Positions 51,601 to 64,000 of a stretch of 64,000 nucleotides of DNA are shown here, in pieces. The first letter of the stretch is position 1. Each line of letters starts with the position of its first letter. Under the pieces are notes generated by a model that was not told the origin of the DNA, did not search any database, and worked only from the letters and a program-made list of their open reading frames with translations. A program made the translations under genes and the position numbers. This DNA is from Eopsaltria australis (Eukaryota; Chordata; Aves; Passeriformes; Petroicidae), in the NCBI GenBank assembly GCA_034509425.1, contig JAVTVJ010011652.1, forward strand, positions 4,269,501 to 4,333,500. The letters are read 5' to 3'.

Positions 51601-54600
51601 CTTCTGAAGACTAACAGAGCAGAGGGGAGGTGAACAAGGACAAGATGTCACTGATGCCTTGAGTTATGTCTTCATAAACAATCAGGAAAACTCTTTAGAA
51701 AGAGATTGAGTTCTAACAGGTTTTCAGAGATCTGAGTCATCAAGAGAAAAAACAGGGCGCTTAGTGCTAATTTTGTTAGAACTCACTGATTGCCACCACT
51801 GTTTAATCAGCATACTTAATGTCATTCATGACGATGAATATTCACTTACTGATGAACAAACCTTCTGTCGCATTTGTCAGCAATAATCAGTTCTTCAGAG
51901 GAACGCTAAAAGCCTCACAGCCCCTTGATGAACATGCTAAAATGCACCAAGATAACCAACAATAAGGAACTGAAATTGGCTGTTTAAAGATTATGTTCAA
52001 CTGGCTGATGTACATCTCCTCAGACTCTCATGATGTCTGAGAGATTAAAAGCCCTTTTGGCAGTGTTACCTTTGCACGTGTAGGGTAATCTGTATCTCCT
52101 GCACATCAGATCCCTGCCTCTCTTGTCCCCCCGAACTAATTTTCAAGCTTTCAGTTTTGCTCGGCTAAAGATAAAGGGGGTTCAATGCCATGCAGGTGAA
52201 CACGTACAGTTCCTGCTGCTTTTGGGGTAGGATCAGAAAAATAGTTCATATTAAAAAAAACCAGTAAAACTTGAAAGAAAAACAATGGTAGAAGGATGAT
52301 GTATTTTGGGAAACAAAATAGTAGATGATCCCCAAATTTAAAAGGTTTATCCCATCATGCAATGAGGCCCCAAATTTCAGGACAGCCCAAGAAAAGCTGC
52401 AACAAACCCAGGAGAATGGAGCTCTCCAGGTCAAGTGCAGCAGACCTAGGGCTCTGATATAATGTAAAGGGATTAAGCAGTGACCTTACAATACTCTTTC
52501 TGAAGATCAGTGTAAGATTTCTTTCTTAGATAACATAATTGTGTCGAGTCAGTCCCATTTCTTCTAGTCATCAATACCTTTATGCACTGTCATTAATATA
52601 TTTCTAATTTTCTGATTCCTAGGGAAGAGATTCCATCAGGATTTGGTGTAACACCTTTTTCTCACACAATCTTATAGCTTGCTGGCAAAGGTATCTACTA
52701 GGAAATGAAACACAGAATTTATCTGACGTTCCTACGTTACTGCTCTGAAGCAGATGCTCCAGCACAGAAGATTTTCAGATTATCAAGATGGGCCTCTGGT
52801 AGTCCATGAGGGACATTTATCAGAAAGACAGCTAGTTTAAAACACTGCTTTGTTCTTGACCTCTGATGCAACAAAAGGTACTTTAAAAATGTTTTTATGT
52901 AATTAAATACAAGGTTATTTCCAAAATACAACAGACCGAGGAATTCATTCCGCCAGCTGATGAGCTCATTTCCTTGATGCTGAAATAGTTACATGGTATA
53001 ATCCTTCCTCTCAGTCTCCACATATGCCAGTGGATATTTCCAATAGGGACAAGGCACTCAGAGAAGAGGCTGGAACCATGGTTTACTGCCCCAACAAAAC
53101 ATTACACTGTTCTTCAGTCTGTTTTCTTGAGGGCAGGAAAACTTCTCCCCTACTCTGGGTAGGATGGAAACATCTTGGATATCTCACTTTGACAAGTCAC
53201 AGAACAATTAAACACTTAAGAAGAAAAGTAATCCATCAGCTTGGGGGGTAGAAGAGATTCATATTTTGTATCTCAAAATGCAATGGTGGCAGAAAGTTGT
53301 GAAAACATTAATGAAACTTTAGATAGCAATCCTGCGGTTGTGAACAATAAATTGTACCTTTTCTCTACCAACAAATAAACGTAACTCATGCAGGAAAGGA
53401 AAAAAGTCTTACATGAGAAAACAAGCAGCAAGGAAAATTAGTCTGTAAAACTTCATTCCTAAGATACTTCTGTATCTGGCACGGGTCAAGCACTAGAAAA
53501 GAAGCATGAAGGAGAAAGGCTGCGATGGGCATCCGTGTCGACAGAGCTCTGGAATGCTGCTGTGTATGTTTAAAGAAAGCCTTTCTGAGACTTGCAGGAT
53601 CCACATGGCACTGCGCACACATGGTGCATAGTATGGCATTAACTGAGGAGAGGACCTGAGCAAGGAAAACATCTGCATTTTCTCCTTTTTACATGGCTAC
53701 AATGTCTCCTTCACAAAGGGAATTAGGTGCTCCATCTGCATAAGAGCTAGCACTGGCCAACATAAAATTTTCCTCTAGAAAGGATTTTTTTCTAAGGACA
53801 AAAGCTGCTTCAAGAGTTGAACTTGAAGCTGTTCTGCTCACAATGTACTTAGTAACATTTTTTTTAAAAATCAGCTCTGATGCAGTTTTCCTGAGTTTTA
53901 AATTATTATGGTAATATTTGCATTTTTTCAATACGCTTTCAATATTCTGAAAAGTGTATATTTGAAAAGTCACAAATAGGTGAACAAAACTGATCATGTA
54001 TATAAGTACCATGAGAGACCTGACAAAAATAACATGTAACCGGTGAGGAGGCGCCCACAGGCTGTATGCATGTGGGTTTACCCATTTCACTGTGCATGAC
54101 TTGGCAGAGTAATACATATTTTACATCAGCTTCTGCCCAGACTTTGTTCACATCAAACCCTTGTAAGAAGATCGACAAGCTCTTAGGAGGCTGAAATTAC
54201 TGACACAACAGAACACACATAAGCCATGACTTAATTCAGCAGTGTCCTTAGGTGGCCACCTTTTCCTAGAGTATTTCCAGCTTACACAAAAATTTCTGGA
54301 AAGCAAGAGACCGATATGTAAAAATCGGCAACGGTTTAGCTTGCGTCTTACACTATTTACATCTCTTTATCTTTTTTTCCTTGTAAGGTTTCCATGTGAC
54401 AGGAGAGTAATTTGCAACTGATAGCACTGAGATGCATGACTTTGCATACATTACCCACTATGGTGCAGCATAGAGATATTTCAAGATAGCTTAAAATAAA
54501 CTGGCTTGAGCACAAGAAATGGGTTGAGATGTAACAACACAGAGCTCTGCTCACAGCTTCATCCATCCCAACAAGGACCAAAAGCAACTGGCATGGCATG

Positions 54601-57600
54601 CAGATACATTAGGCTTGGATCAGTGCCCACCTCTGTTGCTCCTACCCCATTTTGAGGAGGCATTTTCTTCCATTTTAACAGCACTTCTGCAGAGAAAGTT
54701 TAGGCTCCTGCTACCCATGTTCTCAGTGCACAGTCACTTGTCGCCTTCCCTTGCAGCAACACCCACATTAACATCAAACTGGCAAACTAGCTGTGCCACA
54801 TGCCACAACAGCAGCTGTGGCATCTGCAGAGAGCAGGAGCTCAAACCCCTCCCTCAGAACCCTATGGAGACACTGGAGACCCTGCAATGCAACAACTACC
54901 ATGGTATCCTGCACTGCTGCCACACCGGGCAGGGGTCAATGCAAAAGTAAGGAATAAAGCTTTCATGCACCTCAAAGGTTATTTACAACACGTGGAGAAA
55001 GGGAAATAGAAGAGGAAAAGATATTCTCCTCCAAATTTGTATGGCACATGAAATTTCCTTCTTAGCATACCAGGTCCTTTCAGGATATAAAAATTATAGT
55101 GACTGAAAAAATAACAAGATGATGGCATAAGAATCAAAACAAAAATTAGCTGTCTGAGACATAAAACTATTTTCAAAACTATACTAATACTTTTGAATTA
55201 ATAAAAAAAAAGTTTTGTAAAATTTTCAATATCCTCTCCTTTTTGGCCTGAGCAATTATATGTTATATGTTCTTAAAATTGCAAATATCAAAGAAAGAGA
55301 ATAAAATTCACTCTTTCAGTGAAATTCCTGATTATGTAGGAAGAAAGTATCTAAACCCCAAAGAGTCAAAAGATCAAACATTTAGTACACTTTCAAATAT
55401 TAAATTCGTACGTAATTGTTCATCAAGTCTACCTCTTCCCAGATTCAGGGATGTGATCTTTTCTGGCTTTAAAGCACTTCCTAACATCACTTCCACAGCA
55501 CCACCTACACAAACAATGCACTTGTATGCATAGTGCATGTTTTATGATCTGCTACACCAAGATTTCCTGAAGTGTGTTCAAGAAAAAGGCCGCATGGAAG
55601 AAGACTTCTTTCCACATGCACAACCTAATTAATTTTCAGCTGCTTCTATTTTTTGGGAAGTTTTTAATGCTTCAGTTCAATTTTTGTTCTACTCCTTCCT
55701 CCAAACAAGAAAGGAATCTAGAAATTTAAAGGGTAAGTCCAGGAAAAACTCACAATTTATTACAGAGGCTTACATAAAAGCAATAACAGCCACAGCAGAT
55801 TAATGTATTTCCTTTCCCACAGCTTTTTCACTTAAAGCATAACTGTGCGTATTTACTGCAACTCTTCCATCTGCCAGCAGCATTGTGCTGACACATCCAG
55901 CACACAGGCTGGGAACTGATGGTGAGGAGACAGGTCCCACCACTGCTCTCAAACTTTGTGATTAATATGGCACAAAAACTGGTGAAAAGCCACACTTACA
56001 GACATTGCTGACTATCCACAGTGACCCAAATCCTTGTTATTTCAGCCCTTTAACCTAAACGTGATTCAAGTCTTTAACAACATAAAATGCTTATAAACAA
56101 AAACTAAAATAGATTGTCATCAAAAGCTTAAGGGCTATAATCAGACTTGCTCCATTTTTTTACAAGTCCTGCATAGCCTGTGTAAGGGAAGAAGAAATGG
56201 CATTTGGTTTTTCTTTTATGAAAAGCAGTACAGTCAAAGAGGAGGTACTTACCTTTTGCCAAGGTCAAATAGAGTCCACATCACTGTCAGAGTTTATCCT
56301 TTGAACCCAATCCTTTCAGCAGGCATATATATAAACACACACACTTGACAATATGGGAAGTGTTACTGATAGATAAGTTATGTAAATGATACAGCATACT
56401 ATAATCACCTCTAAACTTATTCTCAGAGTTCAGAGGTTTCTGGAAGAGATCAACCAGCCACAATGTCACTCCAGTGCCCCAACATGACAAACCCACTAAC
56501 TGCAGCAATGTCACAGTAATTCTTCCAACAGCTTGGTGACCTCTTTGCAAACCTCTCTCCAGCCTAACACTGGCCTGAAAAAACCTAGCTCCTCCCCAAA
56601 CTGAAAAATGCATCTAAAAGCCTGTATACTGCTTCCATGTAGTGAACTTCAAGACAAGTGATATTTTCTTTTCTTGTTTGTGATGGCAAGTCTGTTTTGG
56701 GGGGTTGTTATTTCTGAAGTGATATTCTTAATTACTAATAAACACTTCGACTGCAATTCTGACACTGACTTCAGAGGTCCACCAGTTTCAAAGGGAGTTT
56801 CACGCCTCAATTCTTATTTTCTTTCTGTCCAACAATTTCTACATGACCAAGATGGGCAAACTCACAGCAAAATGTGGCCATTTTAGCAGCTTGAGAAGGC
56901 CACCAAAAGCCACATATAATCCCAGCTGTCAAGAAAGCTAAAATACAGAGGTCTTCAAACTACTGGAAAATACAGCCATCCCAACCACCAGCATCCTACT
57001 GATGCACCAAGCAACAACAACACAGCCAGAACTGGATAAAGTAAACTCATGTAGCTCCCACACCATGGTAACGTCTACTCCTTTCCAGAGGTTAAAGTAA
57101 TGTTATTTCCCTTTGCTGAGAACAATAAGCAGGTTTGGTGATACCGATTTTTATGCACTGGGAATACAAACCAGACATATCAGCTTGCTCTGCAGAAGTC
57201 AACAAAAACATCCAACTTCAGATACTTCCAACTGGGCTTTATACTAAAAACTACAGTCTTTCCCTGCCCCATGAAGTTTCCTGGCAGGTGCTTTTTCCTT
57301 AGAGATGACTATTACCATTGATGATGCACATCAATGCTTTTCATGCCCATTTAAAAAGAAAAAGCTGCAAGCTTTCTTAACTCTCTGCTATAAAACTTAA
57401 TCGTTTACATCTTAGCACAAATAATATTTCCTTGTACCGCACTAGTCTTATCTGATATCAAGCTGTGAAAAAAGAATCACCTACTGATCTTGACAGGCTT
57501 AAAGGTAATAAAACGACTTTTGGTCAAGAGTGCCAGTTAATATGGCAATCTCATAAAGGAACCTTGTAAGAAACATCACCCTTTGCTGCTCATAAACAGA

Positions 57601-58189
57601 AGCCTGGTTTGGCTATATTCAATTACAAGCAAAGAAGGATAATTAAACAGTCCATGATATGGAATGGCTAAAACATGTGCAATCTTATTTATGTTCTCTG
57701 CACCTGTGTTTTCTATGGCTTAAATTATAATACTGATCCTTTAAATTGAACTCAGAGTATCCCAGTTCATTTACATGGGAGTGTTATGTTCTATTTTTAA
57801 TTAATATGTAAATATAAAAGGATGCAAGATATTGCAAAGCCTTACCATTAGCCAAATATATACTGGCAAATTACTATTAAATTGTTTACTCTTGTCTCAA
57901 GGCAACACAAGTACTTCCAGAAGCAGACTGTGTGCCCAGTTTACTTGTCAGTGTTATTCCTGTCCTTTGTTCTCTCCACCTTTATTTTGCTCTTTTTGGT
58001 GCTTCAACTCACATTATTTAATCCATGGTGTTATGGGGACCTCTTGTAGCTCATTTTTCAAACGGGATCGTAACCTCTACCCGTGTAAGCTGCAACTGCA
58101 TTTTCCAGCGCTTGGAGCAATGAAACCACAGAACCCTTACTAAAGCCCTCTAATCCTTAACACTGTCTTTGAGGTGGAGGCACCCCACT
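48621..58189 (-). other. RBM20: RBM20 intron 1, right-middle part
   Basis: No exon is supported. A GC-richer patch at about 50340-50640 has a 68-codon plus-strand frame without known homology. A short AT/AC microsatellite lies at about 56326-56344, and a MEF2-like CTATTTTTAA at 57791-57800. The rest appears non-coding. Confidence 0.7.
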
Positions 58190-58360
58190 GCTGTCAGATG
58201 TGCGCGGGAGAACGGCACAGGGAGCTCTCAGTCCCGCGGTGGTACCGAGGGTCACAGCTCTGGCTCCGCGGTGGCCGTGGGACACCCGCCTGTCCCGGTG
58301 GCTGCGCGAGCAATGCCACCGTGGAGCGAGGGGCGAGCAGACCCCACACCTCAGGCCAGG
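58190..58360. promoter_or_regulatory. Small orphan CpG island in intron 1
   Basis: About 170 bases hold roughly 17 CpG dinucleotides and are strongly GC-rich, in AT-rich surroundings. CCGCGGTGG occurs twice, about 30 bases apart. Overlapping open frames exist on both strands, as expected from few stop codons. Neither strand shows the LPQIIQN end expected of RBM20 exon 1. It may be an alternative promoter, an enhancer-associated CpG island or a CpG-rich insertion. Confidence 0.4.
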
Positions 58361-61300
58361 TGGGGAATTCAGAAGGTTTACTGCAACTGCCCGCTCTTGT
58401 CCCAGCACCCACAGACTGCTCCTGCCCTAAATATCATGGGAAATATAACATCCTCATGCTTATACTTAGTTATTACATTTTTAATTAGTTTTTGCAGTAT
58501 CATGGTAGATTATTGCACTGTCTGTAATTTCATCTGTCCTATATTCCAGTCATTACTTTTTACAGATCTTACAGGAGTTACAAAATAATTCTCAGGTATT
58601 TTTATTTTGCATGTTCCTTAAAAGAACTTTAAAAGAAAGCACTGATAATCAGTTTAAATATAAAAATTGAAAGGAATCTAATATAAACTTGATTTTGAAA
58701 AAAAAAGCCAGTTAGTTTCAAGCCTCCTAAAATTAAAAAAAAAAAAGAGACTGTACAATATGTATGTGTGTCTAGACAGGGAATTCATAATATATGCAGC
58801 AGCTCTTTATTTCCAGTTCGTTTTCAAGAGTGCAGGTAACACACCACGATATTTTTTATTTGGTGAACACTTTCCCTTAAGTTCGAAGATCAAAAATGGC
58901 TCCATAAAGGAAAAGTACAGTTATACAACTGAAAGAAAGCTAAACTACTTTCAAGATATTTAAACACATGCAAAGAAAAACAAATTTATACCCTTTAAAA
59001 ATTTAAGTGCAATTCTAAACCTACTGTAATAGTTAAGCATAACCATTAGTTGACTTCTGTATTATAACATGCTATAGCGGTAATTAAAAATATTTATGTA
59101 ATGATCTAATATATGCATCCCCCACAAAAATCTAATGCCAAACATGTCAAAGAACTTTCTGACATGAAAAGCTTGTATTATTCAATCTTTGTAGTACACT
59201 GACATTTAAGTACAACATAAAAATGTTTTTGCACTTGTTCCCTGTACACTCTGGACAGCACAGAACTTTCTGAGTTTAGTAAGAATTTCAAGGAAAATTC
59301 TACAATGCCAGTATTAACATGCATATATAAACTTTTGAGAAATAGAAATTATGTAATATTTTAACTACTCTCACATATTGATGAAATGCCTCATTCAAGA
59401 AATTATTTTTCCCTTACCACAAATCATCGGTCCTTCACATTTGCTATACTTTCCTTATACTGTCCTTCTTAGAAATATATGGAAATATACTTCAAATTCA
59501 CTAAAAAAACGTTTGGAAATATTTGACTGAAAAGGATAACTAAGAGTCAATTCAAGCCAGGTATTACTATTTTTCTAAAAACAAGTTTCTAACATTAAAA
59601 AAACTACTTTTAGAGCATTCACAAAGAATGAGATGTTTTAAATAAGATTTTCCTACTATAACAGCCACCACCTAGGATTATTTTCATTGTACTATATTCC
59701 AACAAGCCAACAGTATAGCAGCTTCTAGCTGTATGTGCAACTCAAACCTCTCAGAACAGCAATACAGAAAAACAAATTTCTTAAATGTTGAATGGATTGC
59801 CAGCAGTATAGTAAGGGAAAATTATTTTAAAAGTTATAGCAGCTATGATACTTTCTCCCAAGCAATTAGAAAAACATCTGTTATTTACATTGGGGTTTTT
59901 GCTTATAATGGTTACTCTTTCTTTCCTTTTCACCTCTACGTGATATTTCATTTCACAGTAAAAGGAAGTGCATAGCCAGTTTCAGATTATGAAGGATTAC
60001 ACGGCATTAAGACTGTCAGAAGAAAGAGTGAAGGTAAACTGTGAACCAGCAAGATTAACACCAATGCTGTCATCAGGATTTTCCTTCCAGCACTTAACTT
60101 TTTACATCTAAAATATTCTCTAGTTTTTAGATTTAAAACTGTTCTTTCAAACAATCTTATCATTATCTTCATTTGAATTTAGGAAGTAGATATGTCCAGT
60201 GCTATAGTTTCAGTATTTTGCAGAGTTCTCTGCTAAGAAGGATGTAACAAACCCATCTCAGACATTAACTCTTTCGCCCTTTTGGCTTTTTAAAGATATT
60301 TTTTTTAAGATGACAATTATACAACAGATGAAATTGAACATTCATTCTTAGTAACCAAAGCTGAAAACAAACAAATTTCTGAGACTTGTACTCAAAAAAA
60401 CCAGCAGAAACTCAGCTGTCTGAAATACCCACGAGCATCCTTAACTTTCGGGATTTACCATAAAAACGAAACAACAAGAATAAACACACTCAATTGCCCC
60501 TCAATAAGTACTGCATCACCCCCTTAATTGCACGATTTTTCCAATATTAAAAAGATCAAACACAAGTTGATAGATATACTTTTATGATTATGTGCTATCA
60601 TAAATGATGAGGAGTGAATACAAAAAGCAGTCATTAACATACTTATCTACTAGTTTCAATAACATATAATTACAATTATGTCAACCCTTTACTTTCAGAG
60701 CTTTCCTACAAACTTTAAAATTCCAGAAATAATGACTGTAACCACATTTTTTTATTACAGCTGATTTGTAAAATTTACTACAACATGTATTCTGAAACAG
60801 ATTCTTTATTTTAAATTAAGTAATTCTACACTGCTTAGTATGCAGGCACTTTGGCCACTGATTAAAAAAAAATATCTTTGAAATAGAAAGTAGAACTTTT
60901 TTAAGTTTCCCAGACAAGTTTTGTAACCGCTATTCTTAAAACTAGCAGTGTTAAGAGTCAGGTCATGGTAGTCCATTTATGGTTTCCCCATTGCAAATGA
61001 AATAAACAAAATAGTATATACCAAACAAATCTTTTTGACATGATACACAAAAACCAAACCCAAATTTAATGAAAGTAAACAGCACTACTTATGTAAAACT
61101 TTGAGAGAATTCTCTGACGGCATATTTTGTTGGAAACAGAGACAGATTAATTAATATGAAGAAGTACAGAAACACAAATCGTCTACCAAAATATTTCTTC
61201 CTTTTATTAACTAGCCATTTATCTTAGAAACTGTTGAAATATATTCTGCTAAAAGCTGGCTGCTAATAGGATGTACTTGGGCCATTTTCACTGCACATTG

Positions 61301-64000
61301 ATCAGAGGAAATGTTTTCATGCTCTACTGAAAATGCACAGGTATTTTTTAGCACTCTTTCAAGGATAGAAGGAACTTCCTTAAACAACCTGGTTATGTGT
61401 TTAATGTTCTCTGCTTCACTGAACAGCCACAGAAATTAAATCAACTGAAATAGAAAGCAATCAACAAAAATAAAGGCATAAATTTGATGTGTTTGCTTAA
61501 AAAATTCTGAATGGACAATGAAAGAATTTAAAAACTACTCAAAGATTTTGCTTGTTTGCTTATTATTTTGTTTTATTGGTTGTTTTGGGTTTTTTTTTTA
61601 ATAAAAGCTAGAAACAGACTAAACAGTCTCTGAGAAGTTATTTGTTGAAATTATTTTACAGTTTTCCAGGGGAGAGCTGGGTTCACATTTTAGGGTTCAG
61701 AACCTTCAGTGGAAAATCCACCTGAACTCCAATCTCCTACAGAACACAGAAACTTGGCCTCTAAAGGGATTTAGTCTATCAGAAATGTGCTCCAGAGATA
61801 AGACTCAGATGCTGGGTCCAGTAATTCCAGGTGTTCCCCAAGCCATGTTAGCGTCACAGATGGAGAGGATTTTACCCTTGCCCACATCCTGTTTAAAAAG
61901 CAGATGTGGGGGCTCCCCCAACCCTGACAGACAACTCTTTGTTCCCAGTTGATTGGATGGAGTCCAAGCATTCCTGCTAAAGAAAACGGGGCTTCTCTGT
62001 CCCAGTTGTGTTATGAGGAAAAGAAAATTGCTGATTCCATTGGCTCTTTAAGGGCCACTTCTCGATGCGAGTGGTCAATGTTACCAACATCTCCACAGGT
62101 TTGACAGTTGGCTTATTTTGAGGCGATTTTTGTTTTTCTCTCAAGCCCAAAAATACAAGTGAACGAATTTTCATGAATAGCAACTCTAGGATTGAAGATC
62201 TATTGATGAGAATTAATTGGGCTTGGGCTTTAAATTGTCTCATGTCAGCTATTCATAAAGGAGTATTTGAAATCACTAACGGAATAAAATGAGATCATGT
62301 TGGCAACAAAGCCAACATTCCCATTCTTTCTTTAACCATTTTACTGAGAAATATAGCATTTATTCCTTCTGTTGGTTCTTCAACAATTCTTAATACTGGA
62401 TATTAACACCTATTTTGCTTAGGTACCAGAGAGCTTGCAGAAGATTCACTGGGAGGTTTCCTGAAGCAGAGATTCAGAAAAAAACCTGCTAATTCTAAAC
62501 CAGAAATTTTCAAGCTTCAGGGGGACTAATGAATAACATACAGAAAACCTCAGGCCAACTGATTTTGGAAACTTTGCATAAAATTAAAATTCTGAGGGAG
62601 TTGAGCAGGAGTCTCTAAAATATTATTTTTTGGTACAATCTCACTGTGAGACATGATGAAGACACTAAAATGAATAGAAAAATGTATTTTCATGTCCCTG
62701 AAATGGGAAAGTTCATACTGCCTTCTGCTCTTCAAGTGTTGTAAGACAGGATATATTTATTGGCATAACTTACTGGATAATTTTGTAATTTATTGGAGTT
62801 CTAGAACAGCATGATTTTGTTAGTCATATGCCTATAATATAGGCACACAGAGTGGAAAAGTATATGTAAAGAATCGTTCCAGAACTAATTATTCCTAAGG
62901 AATACAATTCCATTCTGATTTTATTAAGCGTACTTTAACAATGGCTTTGGAGTACTTGTAAAAGAACTCATGTCCCAACAATGTGGTATTTGATATATTG
63001 TGCAAATTAGTAATTTGCAGCTTAAACTTCTTCACAGGTTTGCTCCCTGGGCTGTACACAGCAAGTCACTGCCAGAACTGAAAAGTTTTGCTTCAGTGTA
63101 GCAACTCCAGTTTTCAGACACACAACGCTGCTACAGCGACAAGATAGTGAGTTTTCATTGCCCACTCCATTTACTGGGAAACATTTTACTCAAACCATAC
63201 TGAAGACCAGCAGTAAGACCTGATAAAAAAGCAACCTTTCTAGCTTTCACTCCAGTTAGAATAAAAACACACAGGTCATTGCTTCAGAAAGCAAACTGCA
63301 AGTGAAGGACAGCAAAATACCACTGAAGGAATCTGTTACATTCAGCACGGTTCTGATACTCCGTTGACTTGTATTACCTGTTTGATACATGAAGAGTCTG
63401 AAAGCTGGGGTTTGGAAAATTTTAAAAGTCACCATGACAAATTTTAACACAGAAAACATCAATGTGTTGCAGATGTTAAGCCATTTCTACTACTCAAGCA
63501 GACTATTTTGGCTGTTTAAATCCTTGAAGATAGATGACTTAAAGAAATAATCCCAACTTTCCAACTGCAGAGGTGGAGAGGACCTGACTGGGACCAAAGC
63601 AGCTAATTCTTTACCACAGTTCATTTTTTCTGCTTTTTTTTCCTTCTAAGCTTTTTTCCTTTTTTGACAGTTTCAAAACGGGTGAATGACACTAAAAAAC
63701 ATTGACACTTCCATTCGGCAACTCCACAGATCTCTACCCAGGAATCACGCACAATCCACTGAAAAAACAGACAGTACACCATTGAACAGGTAAACACTTT
63801 TGTATCTACTCATCTAGTCCTAGAGCCACTGGGGTTTAATCCGCATTTACAATCCACTGGATTAGGGAATGCTTCAGAGTAGCCTGTGCTGCTAAATTTA
63901 TAATTTTTTATAAGAGTATTTAATAAAGCTGTGTAGTCAGAATTACAAACTTCCAGGGCAAGGAGTGACCACATTGTCCGATTTGGATTTTTTAGTTAAT
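58361..64000 (-). other. RBM20: RBM20 intron 1, right edge of window
   Basis: This AT-rich DNA has no recognisable exon. Homopolymer runs and TAAT-type motifs are common. The more complex stretch at 61640-62350 contains an NFI-like palindrome and might be a conserved non-coding element. RBM20 exon 1 was searched for by its expected end (LPQIIQN followed by a donor) and not found. Confidence 0.7.
62297..62318. promoter_or_regulatory. NFI-like inverted repeat
   Basis: ATGTTGGC and GCCAACAT form perfect 8-base arms around AACAAA. TTGGC-N6-GCCAA is one base longer in spacing than the standard NFI palindrome (TTGGC-N5-GCCAA). It could also form a small hairpin. The symmetry is seen directly; binding is inferred. 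Confidence 0.3.

Noticed and set aside
58157..58412. CpG-rich block considered as RBM20 exon 1
   Set aside because: Neither strand shows the expected LPQIIQN end followed by a donor of the right phase (AA|).
1..64000. tRNA, rRNA, CRISPR array, prokaryotic operon or integrated virus
   Set aside because: No such structure or sequence was recognised; the DNA has vertebrate intron/exon organisation throughout.

Overview
The window is vertebrate, almost certainly avian, nuclear DNA. It lies inside one gene read on the minus strand: RBM20, an RNA-binding splicing regulator of heart and skeletal muscle. I recognise RBM20 from the conserved protein sequence of nine consecutive coding exons. The bird assignment rests on a truncated CR1 LINE at about 7020-7157, which ends in the bird-type ATTCTATG octamer tail.

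Layout from the gene's 5' side (right) to its 3' side (left). Positions 15120-64000 are part of intron 1, at least 48.9 kb long; I could not find exon 1, which probably lies beyond the right edge. The exons are: exon 2 (13946-15119, N-terminal low-complexity region and first half of the zinc finger), exon 3 (12291-12352, second half of the finger), exon 4 (12043-12134), exon 5 (11601-11698), exons 6 and 7 (7653-7796 and 6594-6725, the RRM), exon 8 (4720-4799), exon 9 (3233-3914, the RS domain with the RSRSP motif) and exon 10 (1275-1373, start of the glutamate-rich region). Positions 1-1274 are the start of intron 10; the large acidic exon 11 and the 3' end are beyond the left edge. All junction phases agree, giving one frame of 854 complete codons over 2,563 coding bases. 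Exon numbers follow human RBM20.

The rest is intronic, AT-rich and poor in recognisable repeats. No second gene, RNA gene, CRISPR array or intact mobile element could be supported. Possible signals are a palindromic NKX2-type site in intron 2, and in intron 1 a MEF2/FOX/NKX/E-box cluster, a perfect CArG box, an NFI-like palindrome, two small CpG-rich patches (one followed by a good minus-strand splice donor) and one unexplained exon-like open segment. Several RBM20 splice sites are tandem or weak, which is notable in the gene of a splicing regulator. I found no evidence of a wholly new biological system; the regulatory and splicing observations are the main leads.
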